NCBI GenBank assembly: GCA_934047225.1
Contig: OW203988.1
Coordinates: 8,528,229-8,592,228, forward strand
Origin: Ypsolopha sequella
Taxonomy: Eukaryota > Arthropoda > Insecta > Lepidoptera > Ypsolophidae
DNA: 64,000 bases
Direction: 5' to 3'
Shown here: positions 41,814 through 54,200 of the stretch, piece by piece
Layout: the number at the start of each line of letters is the position of its first letter
Numbering within the stretch: position 1 is the stretch's first letter
Made by a program: the position numbers and the translations under genes
The notes under the pieces: generated by a model
What the model saw: the letters and a program-made list of their open reading frames with translations, nothing else
What the model was told of the DNA's origin: nothing
Databases searched by the model: none

Positions 41814-44800
41814 CTATTCCAGCCAGCCCAGTTCTCGCCAGAATCCCAAGAGGCGGCCTAGGTCGCCACAGGATTGGCGAAGCGTCCCCGGTTCACCGAG
41901 GATCTTAGCCCGTTGTGTGCTGACGCCTACGCAGTCTATCGTCACGTGGGTCGGCGTTTCTTCGGTCTCCATACAAGCTCTGCATAGAGGACTGTCCGTC
42001 AGACCTATATTATAGAAATGTCTGTTGAGGTTACAATGTCCCGTAATTAGCCCTACCATCATGCGAAGGTTCAGCCTATTGAGACGAAGTAGTTTCTTTG
42101 TCAGGCGACGGTCCACGGTTGGTAGAACCGCTTTCGTCTGTCTACAAGTTGCCATACTTGCCCATCGCTCAGCATGTTGAGAGCTGGTTCTCTCACGCAG
42201 CCAGGTTCGTATCTGGTTAAAGGGCAAGGGAACCAGTGGCTCAGCACCTACCGGTTCCATTTTTGCACCTTCCTTTGCCAGTTCATCTGCCGCATCATTG
42301 CCCAGCGATCCGCTGTGTCCTTTTATCCACTGGAGGGTGACTTTATTGTGTCGACTTACCTCTTCCAGTCGATTTAGACACTGTAGTATTAGCCCAGAGT
42401 TAACAATAGTCTTGCTTAGGGCTCGTAGTACCGCCGTGCTGTCAGAAAGTATACGAATGTTGAGGCCTTTAACTTCCCTTCTGAGCACCGCGCTTGTGGC
42501 CAGGATAATTCCTACGCATTCCGCTTGGAAAATCGTGTTGTGCTTACCCAAGGCTGCTGACCAATGAATGTTAAGTTCAGCTGAGTACGCTCCGGCCCCG
42601 GTACCCACCTTTGTTTTGGATCCATCCGTATATATCCTTACCTCATGGATATTAGAGTGATCTGCTGTTTCCTCAAATAGTTGGACGTTGTACTGTCTAT
42701 TAAAGACATGCTTTTTAGGTATTCTGTCACACGGTGCGTCCATCATGGGTTGGTGGGACACGGCCAACTCAAGAATGCGCGTGTGTGGTGCCCTGTCATC
42801 GCTTTTCCACTGTCCAGCCGCCCTGAGTCTGAACGCTGCAACCGCCGCCTCCTGTTGTGTAAACAGGTGTAGCGGTGGGACGTCCAAGATGGTCTCAAGG
42901 GCCGCGGATGCCGTGGTTCGCATGCAGCTTGTGGTAAGCATGCAAGCATGCCTTTGAAATTTTTCCAGTTCTTTCTGTACATAGCCGGCGTCCGTCCTAG
43001 GCCACCAGACGACGGCACCGTACGAGACCATTGGTCTTATCACTGCTTTGTATAGCCATAGCATTATGTTTGGGCGTAGTCCCCATTTTTTGCCCATCAT
43101 GCGTTTGCACTGCCATAGTGCTATGGTTCCCTTTTTCAGTTTGTTGTTCATGTGTTTTGTCCAATTCAACTTGTTGTCAAGTATCATTCCTAGGTATTTG
43201 ACTTCAGTTGATATGGTTAGTTCAGTGCCGAAAAGTTTCGGTAGTCTCATGTTCGCCAGTTTTCTCTTATTGGTGAACAGGACTAACTCGGTTTTTTTCG
43301 GGTTCACTGTTAGTTGGTACTCTTCGCACCATTTTTCAACGACTTTGAAAGCACTCTGCATTAACTCGCAGAGTGTTCCTTCGAATTTCCCATTGATGAG
43401 AATAGCAAGGTCGTCGGCATAGCCTATCGTGTGATAGCACCTCTCGTTGAGGCGTCGGATTAGATCGTCTGCCACGATGTTCCAGAGCAGCGGTGATAGG
43501 ACGCCTCCTTGTGGGCAGCCTTTAGCAACCACAGCTCTGGTAGTGCCATTCACACTTAGTTGCACAGCTCTCAGCTTAAGCATGTTGTCTATCCACCCGC
43601 GTAGTGTTGGTTCGACATCATACTTGAGAAGGGCATGGTTGATGTTTGTGAATCTAGTTTTGTCAAAGGCACCCTCGATATCGATAAAGGCGCCTAGCGT
43701 TGATTCTTTTGTGTTTAGAGCGCTCTCGATTCTTTTCACTACGTTATGCAGAGCCGACTCCGTTGATTTACCCGAACTGTAGGCGTGTTGGTTCGGGTGT
43801 AACGTTTTCTTCTTTAGAGCTCCATCTCTGATATGCCTGTCGCATAGCCTTTCGAGGGTCTTAAGAAGAAAGGATGTAAGACTGATGGGTCTGAAGGCTT
43901 TTGCTTCAGTGTAGTCACTTCTACCTGGTTTGGGCAAGAAAATGACTTTGACTTCCCTCCAGTCGTACGGTATGTAGCTGTGTGCAAGACATGCTTTCAG
44001 GATGTCTGCCAGCGGCTCTGCTAGGTACTCAATTCCCCATCTTAAGAGAGCGGGGAATATGCCATCCAGCCCTGCCGATTTAAAAGGAAGGAAGCTGTTG
44101 ACGGCCCAGGTGGTCTTGTCAATATCGACCACGGTCCCGGCTGTTTTCCAGTCCTGCTCATTTGGTATTCTACTTGTTGTTTCCTCCCAGTTGCATTCGT
44201 CTGAGATGCTGCAACCTGGGAAGTGCGTCTGAAGTAGTACTTCACAGGTCTCGTTGTCTGTGTTAGTATAGGTGTTGTCTTGTTTCTTAAGCGAGCCTAG
44301 GTTGCGATCTTGGTCTTTCGATAGGACCTTGCGTACCCTGGCAGCTTCGTTGTTTGATTCGATGTTCTCACAGAAACGGCGCCAGGATTCGCATCTCCTA
44401 ATCCTGATACGCTTTTTATAGAATGATTGGGCTTGTCTGTACTCGTCCCAATCTGCCTCGTTTCTGGTGTTCATGGCTCTGTTGAATAAGCGCCTGGACT
44501 TATGCCGGAGCCGTTCGAGTTCAGGTCCCCACCAGTGACATTTCGAATTTTCGGAAGATTGCGTCACTAGTGGGCAGGCCTTTTGGTAACATGTGTTAAT
44601 GCTTTTTGTTAGTATTTTAACATTGGCTTCAATGTTGCTAGCTGATGTCCTCATATCCTGAAAGTTCATCTTCCGCAGTTCTTCTTTCAGAAGACCCTTG
44701 TACCTTGCGATGTTCGTTTTTCTCGGGTTACGTCTAGGTAGGGGTCTTTCTGCGTGGACACCTAGTTTGTAGCAGATTCGCCTGTGGTCCGAGAAAGAGG

Positions 44801-45060
44801 GCTCCTCAGACACATGCCATTCGGTAACTAGCTTTGCGGCCGTCTCCGTGGCTAGGGTGATGTCTACTATTGTTTGAAATCTGGAGGTAACAAAAGTTGG
44901 TTTAGAGCCCTTATTAAGGACCGTAAGATTAGTCGAGAAAAGATAAGATACTAGGTCCTCACCTCTCTTGTTGGGGGTCTCGCTGCCCCAGATTAGGTAG
45001 TTAAGTTTTACGGAGAATTTCGTCCTTATTGCTTTTTTTGGGATATTGTCAGAAGAAGCT
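41814..45060 (-). CDS. Retrotransposon ORF2: partial endonuclease, reverse transcriptase, RNase H
   Basis: Open from about 45050 to the stop at 41814; the first 80 or so codons (above 44813) hold the C-terminal half of an AP-like endonuclease (WGSETPNKRG, PTFVTSRFQTIVDIT, SFSDHRR). Next come RT blocks: FKSAGLDGIFP, FRPISLTSFLLKTLERL, QHAYSSGKSTESAL, FIDIEGAFDKT, GCPQGGVLSPLLWN and the catalytic YADDLAI. RNase H follows with IYTDGSKTK, FQAECVGI, LSDSTAVL and IKGHSGSLGNDAADELAKEG. The C-terminus has a CRACMETEETPTHV zinc-like motif. No stop or frameshift across more than 1000 codons. The endonuclease N-terminus is missing or displaced, so the copy is probably not autonomous. Confidence 0.85.
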
Positions 45061-45179
45061 AGTACTTACTTTATAAGTTTTACTGTTCACGCTCGCAACC
45101 ATTGCATCAAGTATAGTATCAAGATCTGGCGTCAATCCTGCATACTGGTTTCGTTTCTATATATATATTCTTCCACTCA

Positions 45180-45660
45180 CCACAGGTTGTACTCCCCCTT
45201 CATTGATGTTTTTTTACCAATCATGCCGCCAAATTTAAATTTGTCCGGTCCCGTGTATGTTACCCTAGATTTTGGGGGGGGATACATCCCAACTATCCCC
45301 CCCCCCCCCTTGGATACTTGCTTGGTTGTGGGAGAGGTGTGCCGGAACTGCCGGAACTTGTGGCATTGCGCCGACTCCTGCTTCCCCCTCCAGGCTTCGA
45401 CTTTGAATTTGATACCGGGCAAGTACATGAGTTCGGTGATCTCATATACTGCCGACGGCGTCAGGTAGGGTGTCCTCTTGAACTGAGCGCTCTCGCCCTC
45501 ATCGTCTTGCAGTATTCGACCTCGAACGCTAGGTCCGTCAGCTCTTCCGGCTCGGTGTTCGCGGGGAGCCCGCGGATTGCAGTCTTGAGGCTTCGTTCGG
45601 AAGGAAGTGAGTACGAGAACCCTTCACTCCCTCCTCGTTGGTGAGCCGTGTTATTCACTG
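45180..45660 (-). pseudogene. Retrotransposon ORF1 (gag-like) remnant
   Basis: Two minus-strand segments in different frames read SERSLKTAIRGLPANTEPEE, then ITELMYLPGIKFKVEAWRGK and QCHKFRQFRHTS: a PRE-type domain followed by a zinc-knuckle position in which an expected Cys is replaced (CHKF). The frame break and lost Cys mark it as dead. It lies just upstream of the ORF2 on the same strand. Confidence 0.65.
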
Positions 45661-46041
45661 TTGTACAAAGCGGAACTCGTCGGCATCAGCGGGGGTAAAA
45701 CTGAAGCGCGCGCTTGAGGCTTAGATGTTAAGACGTTAACTGGGTAGCGTTTTCACGATCATTGGGCGGTAGCGCAGTTTCTTCACACGGAGCGCTAGCT
45801 GTTTCGACCATTGATTCGATTTGGGTGCACTTTTAGACAGCAAGGCTTAAGGCACCTAGAAACTTCCGTTGTTTTTACTTTGTGATAAACCTTGTCAGAA
45901 TGCCCCCTCCCCCAAAATCAAATCCTGGATCCGCCCTTGGCTTCAACAGTAGGTGGTGCCTGCGGGCCGAGGAAGAAATTTGGTTTTGGTTTTACCAACG
46001 ATGACGGCAGCAGCGATTAGATAGACCCTATAGTGGTTATA

Positions 46042-46480
46042 CAGGGTGGAAAAAATTTAAGGGCCCTGTAGGGGAGCTACCTTAAATCCTTTAGTTAGCT
46101 TATTTTACTGAAAGGAAACATTCCTTTATTTTTTAAAAGAAACAAAACTGCATTCAAAGATCTTCTAAAATTCTCTTGCCTCACCCGGGCATCGAACCAC
46201 CTAAAAATTAAAAAAATAAACCCTCGCTATTTTATTATATAAATCGGTAGGATTATTGTTCAGAATTAAATTTCTCTAATAAACATTTGGTCTTTGAAAT
46301 GAAAAAAAAATGAAAAAATCGTTGTTTCGATTCCCGGGTGAGACAAGCGAATTTTAGAAGATCTTTGAATGCAGTTTTGTTTCTTTTAAAAAATAAAGGA
46401 ATGTTTCCTTTCCGTAAAATGAGCTAACTAAAGGACTTAAGGTAGTTCCCATCCAGGGCCCTTGAACTTTTTCCACCCTG
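46042..46480. mobile_element. 439-bp long-inverted-repeat MITE CAGGGTGGAAAAA
   Basis: Starts CAGGGTGGAAAAAATTTAAG and ends CTTTTTCCACCCTG with TA on both sides. Arms of roughly 170 bases (CATTCAAAGATCTTCTAAAATT mirrored) surround a short AT-rich centre. Mariner-like by target site. Confidence 0.8.
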
Positions 46481-46679
46481 TATAAGCGAACGTTCAACTT
46501 ACAAAATGGTTTAACCGTTTTGTCAAAAAAAGCAACTCGATATACATCGATGCATTGAATTCACTCGATGTTTACAATTCGATACATTGAATCTATACGA
46601 TGTTTCGAAAATCTATTTAACTACTCTATGCATCGATGTAGTCTCATAAAACATCGAATCAATGATAACCAGGTAATTC

Positions 46680-47130
46680 CCATAGCTTAATTTCTAAAAG
46701 TTGTTTTTATAATTTTTTTTAGAGAATTTACGTAATTTTAGGACGTAGTTTTCATTATTTTGGTATATAAATCAACCATTATTTTTTTATGATTTTTTAA
46801 AGAATTGTCCGATATGACGTCACTTGAGAATTTTGGACATTATACTGATTGTGATGTGTAGTAAAAAAAGTGGTCTGTCCGTCTACGCATCTGTCATCCA
46901 GCTGTCAAATCAGTCGGAAGCAAATTATTATAAATTTATCTTGATAGCAAAGGACACATTTCGAAACAGCCATTTATCAAGTGACGTCACACGAAGGCAA
47001 ATAGAAGTTGCAGCTTTTTCGTAAAAATATTCATCATCATGAAGTTTTTGTAGACCACAAGTACTAAAATACGGCTTATTTAACCTAAATCTCGTAATGG
47101 TTTTCGAATTAACACACCTTAACATAATTT
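46680..47130. repeat. Dispersed repeat, copy without nested MITE
   Basis: Shares AATTCCCATAGCTTAATTT, GTGACGTCACACGAAGGC, TTGCAGCTTTTTCGTAAAAA and GAATTAACACACCTTAACAT with 56898-57595, where it is an insertion in the 3' UTR region of Sms block B. No coding content. Confidence 0.65.
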
Positions 47131-48230
47131 AACCTAAGCGAATTCGGTCGTTTTTAAACTTCAACGTGCAACTTTTGTCTGGTTTTTGAAATAAATAGAT
47201 CAAAAAACACATTTTTTCGTGCTTTTGACCCAATTATCAAGTATTTTAGTGTTTACAGGAAGTGAGGTCATCATATTAGGTTGAATCTACTTTTTTAGTA
47301 TTGTAGACTGTATAATCATGTTTTAACAAATATTTATTATCATATTAATTACTGATATATAAATATATAAATGAATTTACTTATTATTTATTAGGTTGTA
47401 ACTTTTGTTTTTGCAGAGTCTTCCAACAGAACATTGGAAATGAATTTTATAATAAATAATTTCGAAATATATATATTTATTTTACTTTTTCAAAAACAAC
47501 ACAAAAGTATGTACTCGATGTAGAGAAAACATCGATGTTGCTAACCGATACATCGGAAAACATCGATGCAGAGTCTCGATGTATTGCATCGAATAAAAAT
47601 ATCGATGTAATTTTTAAATGTAGTACATCCCAATCAATTAATTTGACTATAAATGAATTGAGTCGTCCACCATCGCTCACTAGTAGCACTACCTACATTG
47701 GCCTCAACGTAAGCGCCGCGAACAGACGTGCATACAAACAGATTAGAGGCGTTGCTGTGAGCTTGATAAGATGATGGGTGAGAGTCATGAAGACGCCTAC
47801 CTTTTGTACTGATAAAAGTTGCTAAGTTGTAATTAACTTATGTATGTGTCCCTTAATACCTAAACCTTATAAATGAAAGCTTTTAAAATAATTTATTATA
47901 GTCAAAACTGTGCGAAAAAGAGCTTCCTTTAAAAATTTTAAAGATTAATGTATTTCACAATTTTGGGTTAATATTAAATATCTTAAAACTAAGTGGTTAA
48001 AAAACTCTACAGATAATAAATCAATAAAAACTATTTCCTAGCTACTGATTGTATGGGGTCGGAGAGACCCCACGTAGTTCCACATGCAACTTTTATTCAT
48101 CTTGTTCACGGGAGGTTAATGTAGTTTAGTACAAGTAAATCATAATTTATTCGGTTATTCCACCGTAGATTTTCATAGTATTTTTTTTTAATAATATTCA
48201 TTTGTTAAAATTGCTTTTCAGATGTTTCAG

Positions 48231-51200
48231 ATGAAAGACTACAGAAATTTAATGTTGACGAAGTTCTATTCGATGAACAGTCACCCTTTCAGAGAGTGCA
48301 AATTGTTCATTCTAAAACTTTGGGCAATATGTTGTTGCTAGATACTTTGCAGAGTAAGTTATCCAGTTATTTCATTAGTTGCTAGTTTATCCAACCTCCG
48401 ATAAGCCACATTCGAGGCCTCGTTCTGTACAGTTACATGCCATTTCTTTCGCTTATGTTTAATTTGAATATGTCGCAGGTTTTTGATCAAAAACCGAAAG
48501 AAGACAAAATTATTACTTAATCTCATCATAAACCTGAAATACTAAAGTTTTTTTTCATAAGCCTACGACACATGTAATTAAGGCGCTCTTATCCCAAAAT
48601 CAGTAATTTCAAAGTCAAATAGAACTTTTAAATATAGTCTAAAACTTCAAAAAAAAATACGCAATATAGTTCGAACCTTTATCTAGGTCTTCCACGCATG
48701 TGTTACACGATCAGATAAACTTTGCTCGATAGAAATAATTCACGAATACAGCATGTAATAAGACCTTTCAAATCATGCCATTTCCATAATTCCACTCTTT
48801 TATTAACGAAACATATCTGGTAATATTGCTCTTTAAATTTTCTAGGTCGACCACGTAAGTGGGTTTTAATAAACATATCCCTTATTTTTAAACAATTTAA
48901 AAACCGATAAAAACAACGAAAAAGTACAAAAGTGTGGTTATTTTCTTTACTCCTTACACGTAAAGAAAAAGACAGAGAGTCACTCTTCTGGGATAAGAGC
49001 GCCTTAATATGCTATCTTACTGTCAGTCGATGTTAGGCGGGCGTTCACGACACGAAGTTCGTTTAGCATGCTGTACATGCACTTTTTTCTTGTGTGCATT
49101 AATAGAATTGGATTTCGTACGATAATTATCGTATTTTAACAATTATTTGTCTATCTATACAATATACTACCCTAATTCAAGGATCGTACGAGAAAATACC
49201 ATAATTTCTATATTGACAGGCTATTGTTGAAAGTCTACTATATTCTTAATACCTTTGTTAACCATGAATTAAATTTCTTAGGATCCGTTTCTGATGCTAA
49301 TATCTGTGTTATCAAGACAGCCTCAGAAATAATTAGGCCAAGCTGAAAGCTGAAATTATCTACTACCAGCTTTTGGCTGCGGCTTCGCCCGCGTTGATTT
49401 CATTTTTGTCTAGTACTTAAGGCGTATTACCACGCTAAATAAGCAACTCGATGTGTGTCGGTACAAATATCAACGGAAACGACATTGAAATAATGTTCAT
49501 TTCAGCGTGCCTTGAAAGTGGCTGTTACGACAACCACTGAGTCTCCGGCTAGCGCAAAATAGGAGAAAATAATACTTTTCACATGGACGCCATGAACGGA
49601 AAAAAAATTTGAACTAAAATTTTTTAGATCTAAAAATTTCCTATAATTTGATGAAATAATAATTAAAATCGCTTTAGGCGTTTGGAAGGAGTAAGAGAAT
49701 TCTTGTGTTAATCATGTGAAACTTTCGATGACTTTCGATTTTTTTTGTCAAAACTTACAATAGAAAAAAAGTTTATGAAATTTAAAATTTGTTTTTGACT
49801 CTATAATGCCTATCATATATTTTTATGAAAGTTTTTGGACCACCCGTGTGGGAGGAGTAGGCCTTCAAAGACAGGTCCAAATTGCAGTTGGCGTATCCAT
49901 TCGCCTTAATCTGTCAATATTTTTCGGAGCCTAGATTTTATAGAATGTATTTGACTCTAAGCTCTGGCTAGCGGCTAGGGCAGGCTCAACATTTTCCAGA
50001 CCAGGCTAATAAACCTGCCCTGCGTACCCCTGGTTACGGGCCTAGTTAACATTTGTGAAATTGTGAGTTTATCGTCTAAGTATAATCTCTGTTCCGGTTT
50101 GTACGGATGTCTTGATAAATGATGATTAATACTCGAGAATATAGTTAATGATTGTTGTTTATTCACTTGATTGATTTTATGATTTGATGTTATGAGATGG
50201 TGGGAGAGCACGCGTTGTTGGCCTTGTTGCCGTAACCGAACTGACTCGTGTTGCGTCAAAATTAGGCTAGTGCCGTAAAACGCTTAAATGCAGTAAAATG
50301 TACGATTTGGCTCGTACAATCTCTGTTACACTTTTTTCGTTTTTTATATATAATTACATAGGTAAGATATATTTCGGGCCCCACTGGGCCCGGCATCAGT
50401 TGGATTAATCGGGGCCCGAAATATATCTTGGACTATATTATGTTATTCTACAATAATTGTGTTTCTTTTATGTGTATTTACCTATACAACGTGTAACAGA
50501 AAGGTGTAACCATATTTAAAGAGCTTATTCAGTCAATGGTATAGAACAACTTTTACTATGGAGCCTACCCTGAAATCTCAAAAAAAAAATCTGCCCTTCC
50601 ATGCATTTCGGCCGAGCGGCATTGCGTTTTTCTATGAAACAGTACTTTTGTTTTTTCGAGATACAGGTTTTGTTCCATAGTAAAAATTGTTCTATACCAT
50701 TGACTGAATAAGCTCTTCAAATATGGTTACACCTTTCTGTTACACGTTGTATAATTATATATAAAAAACGAAAAAACAAGCTGATAAAGGCAATATATGT
50801 ATTTTTCATTTTATTCGCATCATTAGCGATCTTATGAGATACATCTATGATTTACTCTGTTATACTTGTTACTAATCTGTGTTTTCACGAAGTTGCGAAA
50901 GTTGTATTCTGGCGTTAGTACTTACTCGTCTATACGAAAAACTTTTACTATGGGGACAACAATCGAATCACGAAAAAAAAATCAGCTGTTCCATAGAAAA
51001 GCTACCCGACCAAAATGTATGAAACACCGGATTCTTTTTTCTCGATATTTTTTGTTCGTATGGACGAGTTAGTATCGCCAGTTTTCGGCTTCCGCAACTT
51101 CATCTTAACACCTGATGATTGATAAGCCAAACCTAACTTGCCTTACTCTTTAACCAATCCCAGCCTCGTCCATTTTATAAAATTAAATTATTTACATCAA

Positions 51201-54200
51201 TATTTTATAAATAACGTAACTTTGTTTACAGATATTTCTGAGGCTGATCTCATTTATACTGAAACTCTAATTCAAAGAGAGAAAGAAAGCTACGAAGGCA
51301 AAGAAATTGTGATCCTCGGTAATATATTTTTTATAATTCCTGCATATGTCCATACATATAGGAGAAAACTTATTTTCTCGTCTTGCGACGATTTGGCAAA
51401 ACTAGTAACAGCTTCCAGAGATGCCCCGTGGTGGGTTAGGAGCGAATTTCACGATAAATCAAGACACTCAATTGTCTTATCTATCTGCAATATCACCAAA
51501 GGCTGTAGAGGATGCTTCATAATCTTTCTAGCACAGTGTGACCTAAACTCGCTTTTCCGTGATTAAGTTTATTGTACGGCGTTTAGTGCTCCTCGCTACT
51601 CTCGGGTGCTAACTCACGCCGTGCAATAATGGAATACTTAAGGCGCTCTTATCCCAAAATCAGTAATTTCAAAGTCAAATAGAACTTTCCAATATCGTCT
51701 AAAACTTAAAAAAAAAATACACAATATAGTTCGAACCTTTATCTAGGTCTTCCACGCATGTGTTACACGATCAGATAAACTTTGCTCGATAGAAATAATT
51801 CACGAACACAGCATGTAATAAGACCTTTCAAATCATGCCATTTCCATAATTCCACTCTTTTATTAACGAAACATATCTGGTAATATTGCTCTTTAAATTT
51901 TCTAGGTCGACCACGTAAGTGGGTTTTAATAAACATATCCCTTATTTTTAAACAATTTAAAAACCGATAAAAACATCGAAAAAGTACAAAAGTGTGGTTA
52001 TTTTCTTTACTCCTTACACGTAAAGAAAAAGACAGTGAGTCACTTTTCTGGGATAAGAGCGCCTTAAGTGGACTTTTTAAAAGCGTTACATTAAGTGCGA
52101 GTTTAAGTCACGCGTGCTTTAAAATATTTTATAGCACACCGTGCGTAAAATACCCACTTTACGCACGCTGCGCGTGCGTAAAGTCGGCATTTTCCGCACT
52201 TGTACTATAAAAAATTATACGAAACTCGTGACTTTAAGTCCATATTGCACGGCGAATAGGCCCGCTCGCTACGCCCGGGCGCTAACTCACGCCCCGTACA
52301 GTAATGGACTACTTAAGTCACACGTATGTACTATAATGTTCTTAAAATTAACGAGTCTGACTTAACATACGCACCTATTTGAGCAAATTAGATTATCGCT
52401 ATCCGTAAATTAATTTCGCTAATTGTACGCATTTTTACAAATTGAGGCCGGTTTGCTAGCCTCAAATAAACGCTATAAATAAATTAAAATAAACTAACGC
52501 TTTTTATTATTATTATTATTAGCCGTTTTATCTGGCTTCTTTAAACGTGTGACGCGTCTCCACAAATTAGTTCCGCCAATATCTTGTTTTTAGCGAAAAG
52601 ACTCATTTTAATTTGATAACGAATAGACTATCTGACGGTTACATTAAGTTTCACTGAACCGCCCTTATTACATACTTTAATATCATTCTTGGCCATTGCA
52701 TGTAAAATCATAATATATAATGAAAAATTGGTGAGAGTTCTCCATCTTACAACAATGACTCCTTCGTTTAATTATTGAAGTTGTCTCATTAACTATGGTG
52801 GTCTATACCAATACACATGGGCGCCGGCGCAATGGTGCCAGGTGGTGCACTGTGACTGCATCCCGTGTGAATCCTGGGATCAACATAATTAGTTTTTAAG
52901 TTAAGAGGCTATGCGAATTTTATTTTTGTCACTGTCACTCCAAGCGAAAAATCGCGCAGTGCGAGAGGGGCGGATTCAGGGCAAAAGGGAAAAAAGTTGG
53001 TTTTATATTTTTATTCAAAAAACTAAAATAGCTAGGAAAATTCCAAATGTCAAATCTCTAGATATTGTTGAAACACACCTAATAAAATATGTTTGAGTTG
53101 TGTATATGGTTCTTATTCGTCAAACGAGGAGAAAAAGTGTGTTTGAAGACCTCATTTCAACAATTATTTCTATCTAGGAAAATTTATCCAAACATGTTTT
53201 CAAATTTCAAAAACCTAGATTATATAGTCAAAATGCATATACCAGAATTTTATTAAAATTTTCCGTCTATTTCATGATATTTCATGGAAAAAACAGAAAA
53301 GAAACACCCGTATTTTTTTCGCATATCGCCTTAACATACAGATTGAACAACTTGATTCTGAGTTGTGTCATACATACTGTACCTATATGATTTATTTAAA
53401 ATTGTTTTTTCTGTAGCATGGCACCAATCTACATGGAAAACTCAAGGCATATTCCATGGAATAATTTTCTACTAGCGCTCATGACCATATTTTTTTTTTA
53501 TTTTCACCCGGTTACTTTTTAAGGTGGTGGCGACGGTGCTCTCTTATACGAATTACTAAAGGAGAAACCGAAATTCGTTTGGATGTTGGAAATAGATGAG
53601 CTTGTAATGACTGCGTGTAACAAATACATGCGCTCGTTGTGCGGAGATGTACTTGAAACGAGAAAGAGTCCCAACTTTGAAGTAAATCATACGATATTCA
53701 CTGTCTCCTTTTTCTTCTTTCTTTCAATAGATATGTTTCTTTTAAACAGCCATTTAATATTGTTTTGGTTAAAGCGAGATATATTTGGGCCCCACTGCAA
53801 TCTTTGTATGTTTGAGAGAAGAAAGGGCAGTCACAAAAGTGTCCACACTTGAAAAAAATCGGGACAAATACTCCATCCCCCATTATTTGTTTTTTAGAAT
53901 GAGCATTGTGTAATTAACACCCCAGTGACGAAATCACAATTCAGTATGTCTTAGTAGGATGTATTATATTAACTGACGCCGGACTCAGTGGGGCCCGGAA
54001 TACATATTTCATGAGCTTATTGCGTATTTATTTTTATATATTGTGTTTTCAATCTTTCATTTCAATACTTTGATTTCTTGGTCTATATATTTTGTAACTC
54101 ACTCATCTTAACATCCATGGGTTTTGGCTTTTAAACACAAAATCGTATTAAGACATAATTTCTTTTCCATAATCATATTTTTAAGTTAAATGTTATTGTT

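Larger units (their letters stand above)
41640..45700 (-). mobile_element. Non-LTR retrotransposon (endonuclease-RT-RNase H)
   Basis: A minus-strand element with an ORF1 remnant on the right (45180-45660) and a long ORF2 (to 41814). It is placed between the two Sms cassettes. Both outer ends are approximate: I see neither a poly(A) tail nor a clear target duplication. The RNase H domain after the RT, and an ORF1 with a PRE-like domain and zinc knuckle, fit the Jockey/I-group of non-LTR elements; the exact clade needs a phylogeny. Confidence 0.8.

Noticed and set aside
43048..44232. Several plus-strand open frames of 70-125 codons
   Set aside because: They are antisense shadows of the retrotransposon ORF2 and lack any family motif.
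51330..51566. Extension of exon 4B into a 140-residue protein
   Set aside because: The donor at 51319 is conserved with cassette A and the downstream frame has no counterpart there or recognisable motif; kept only as intron.
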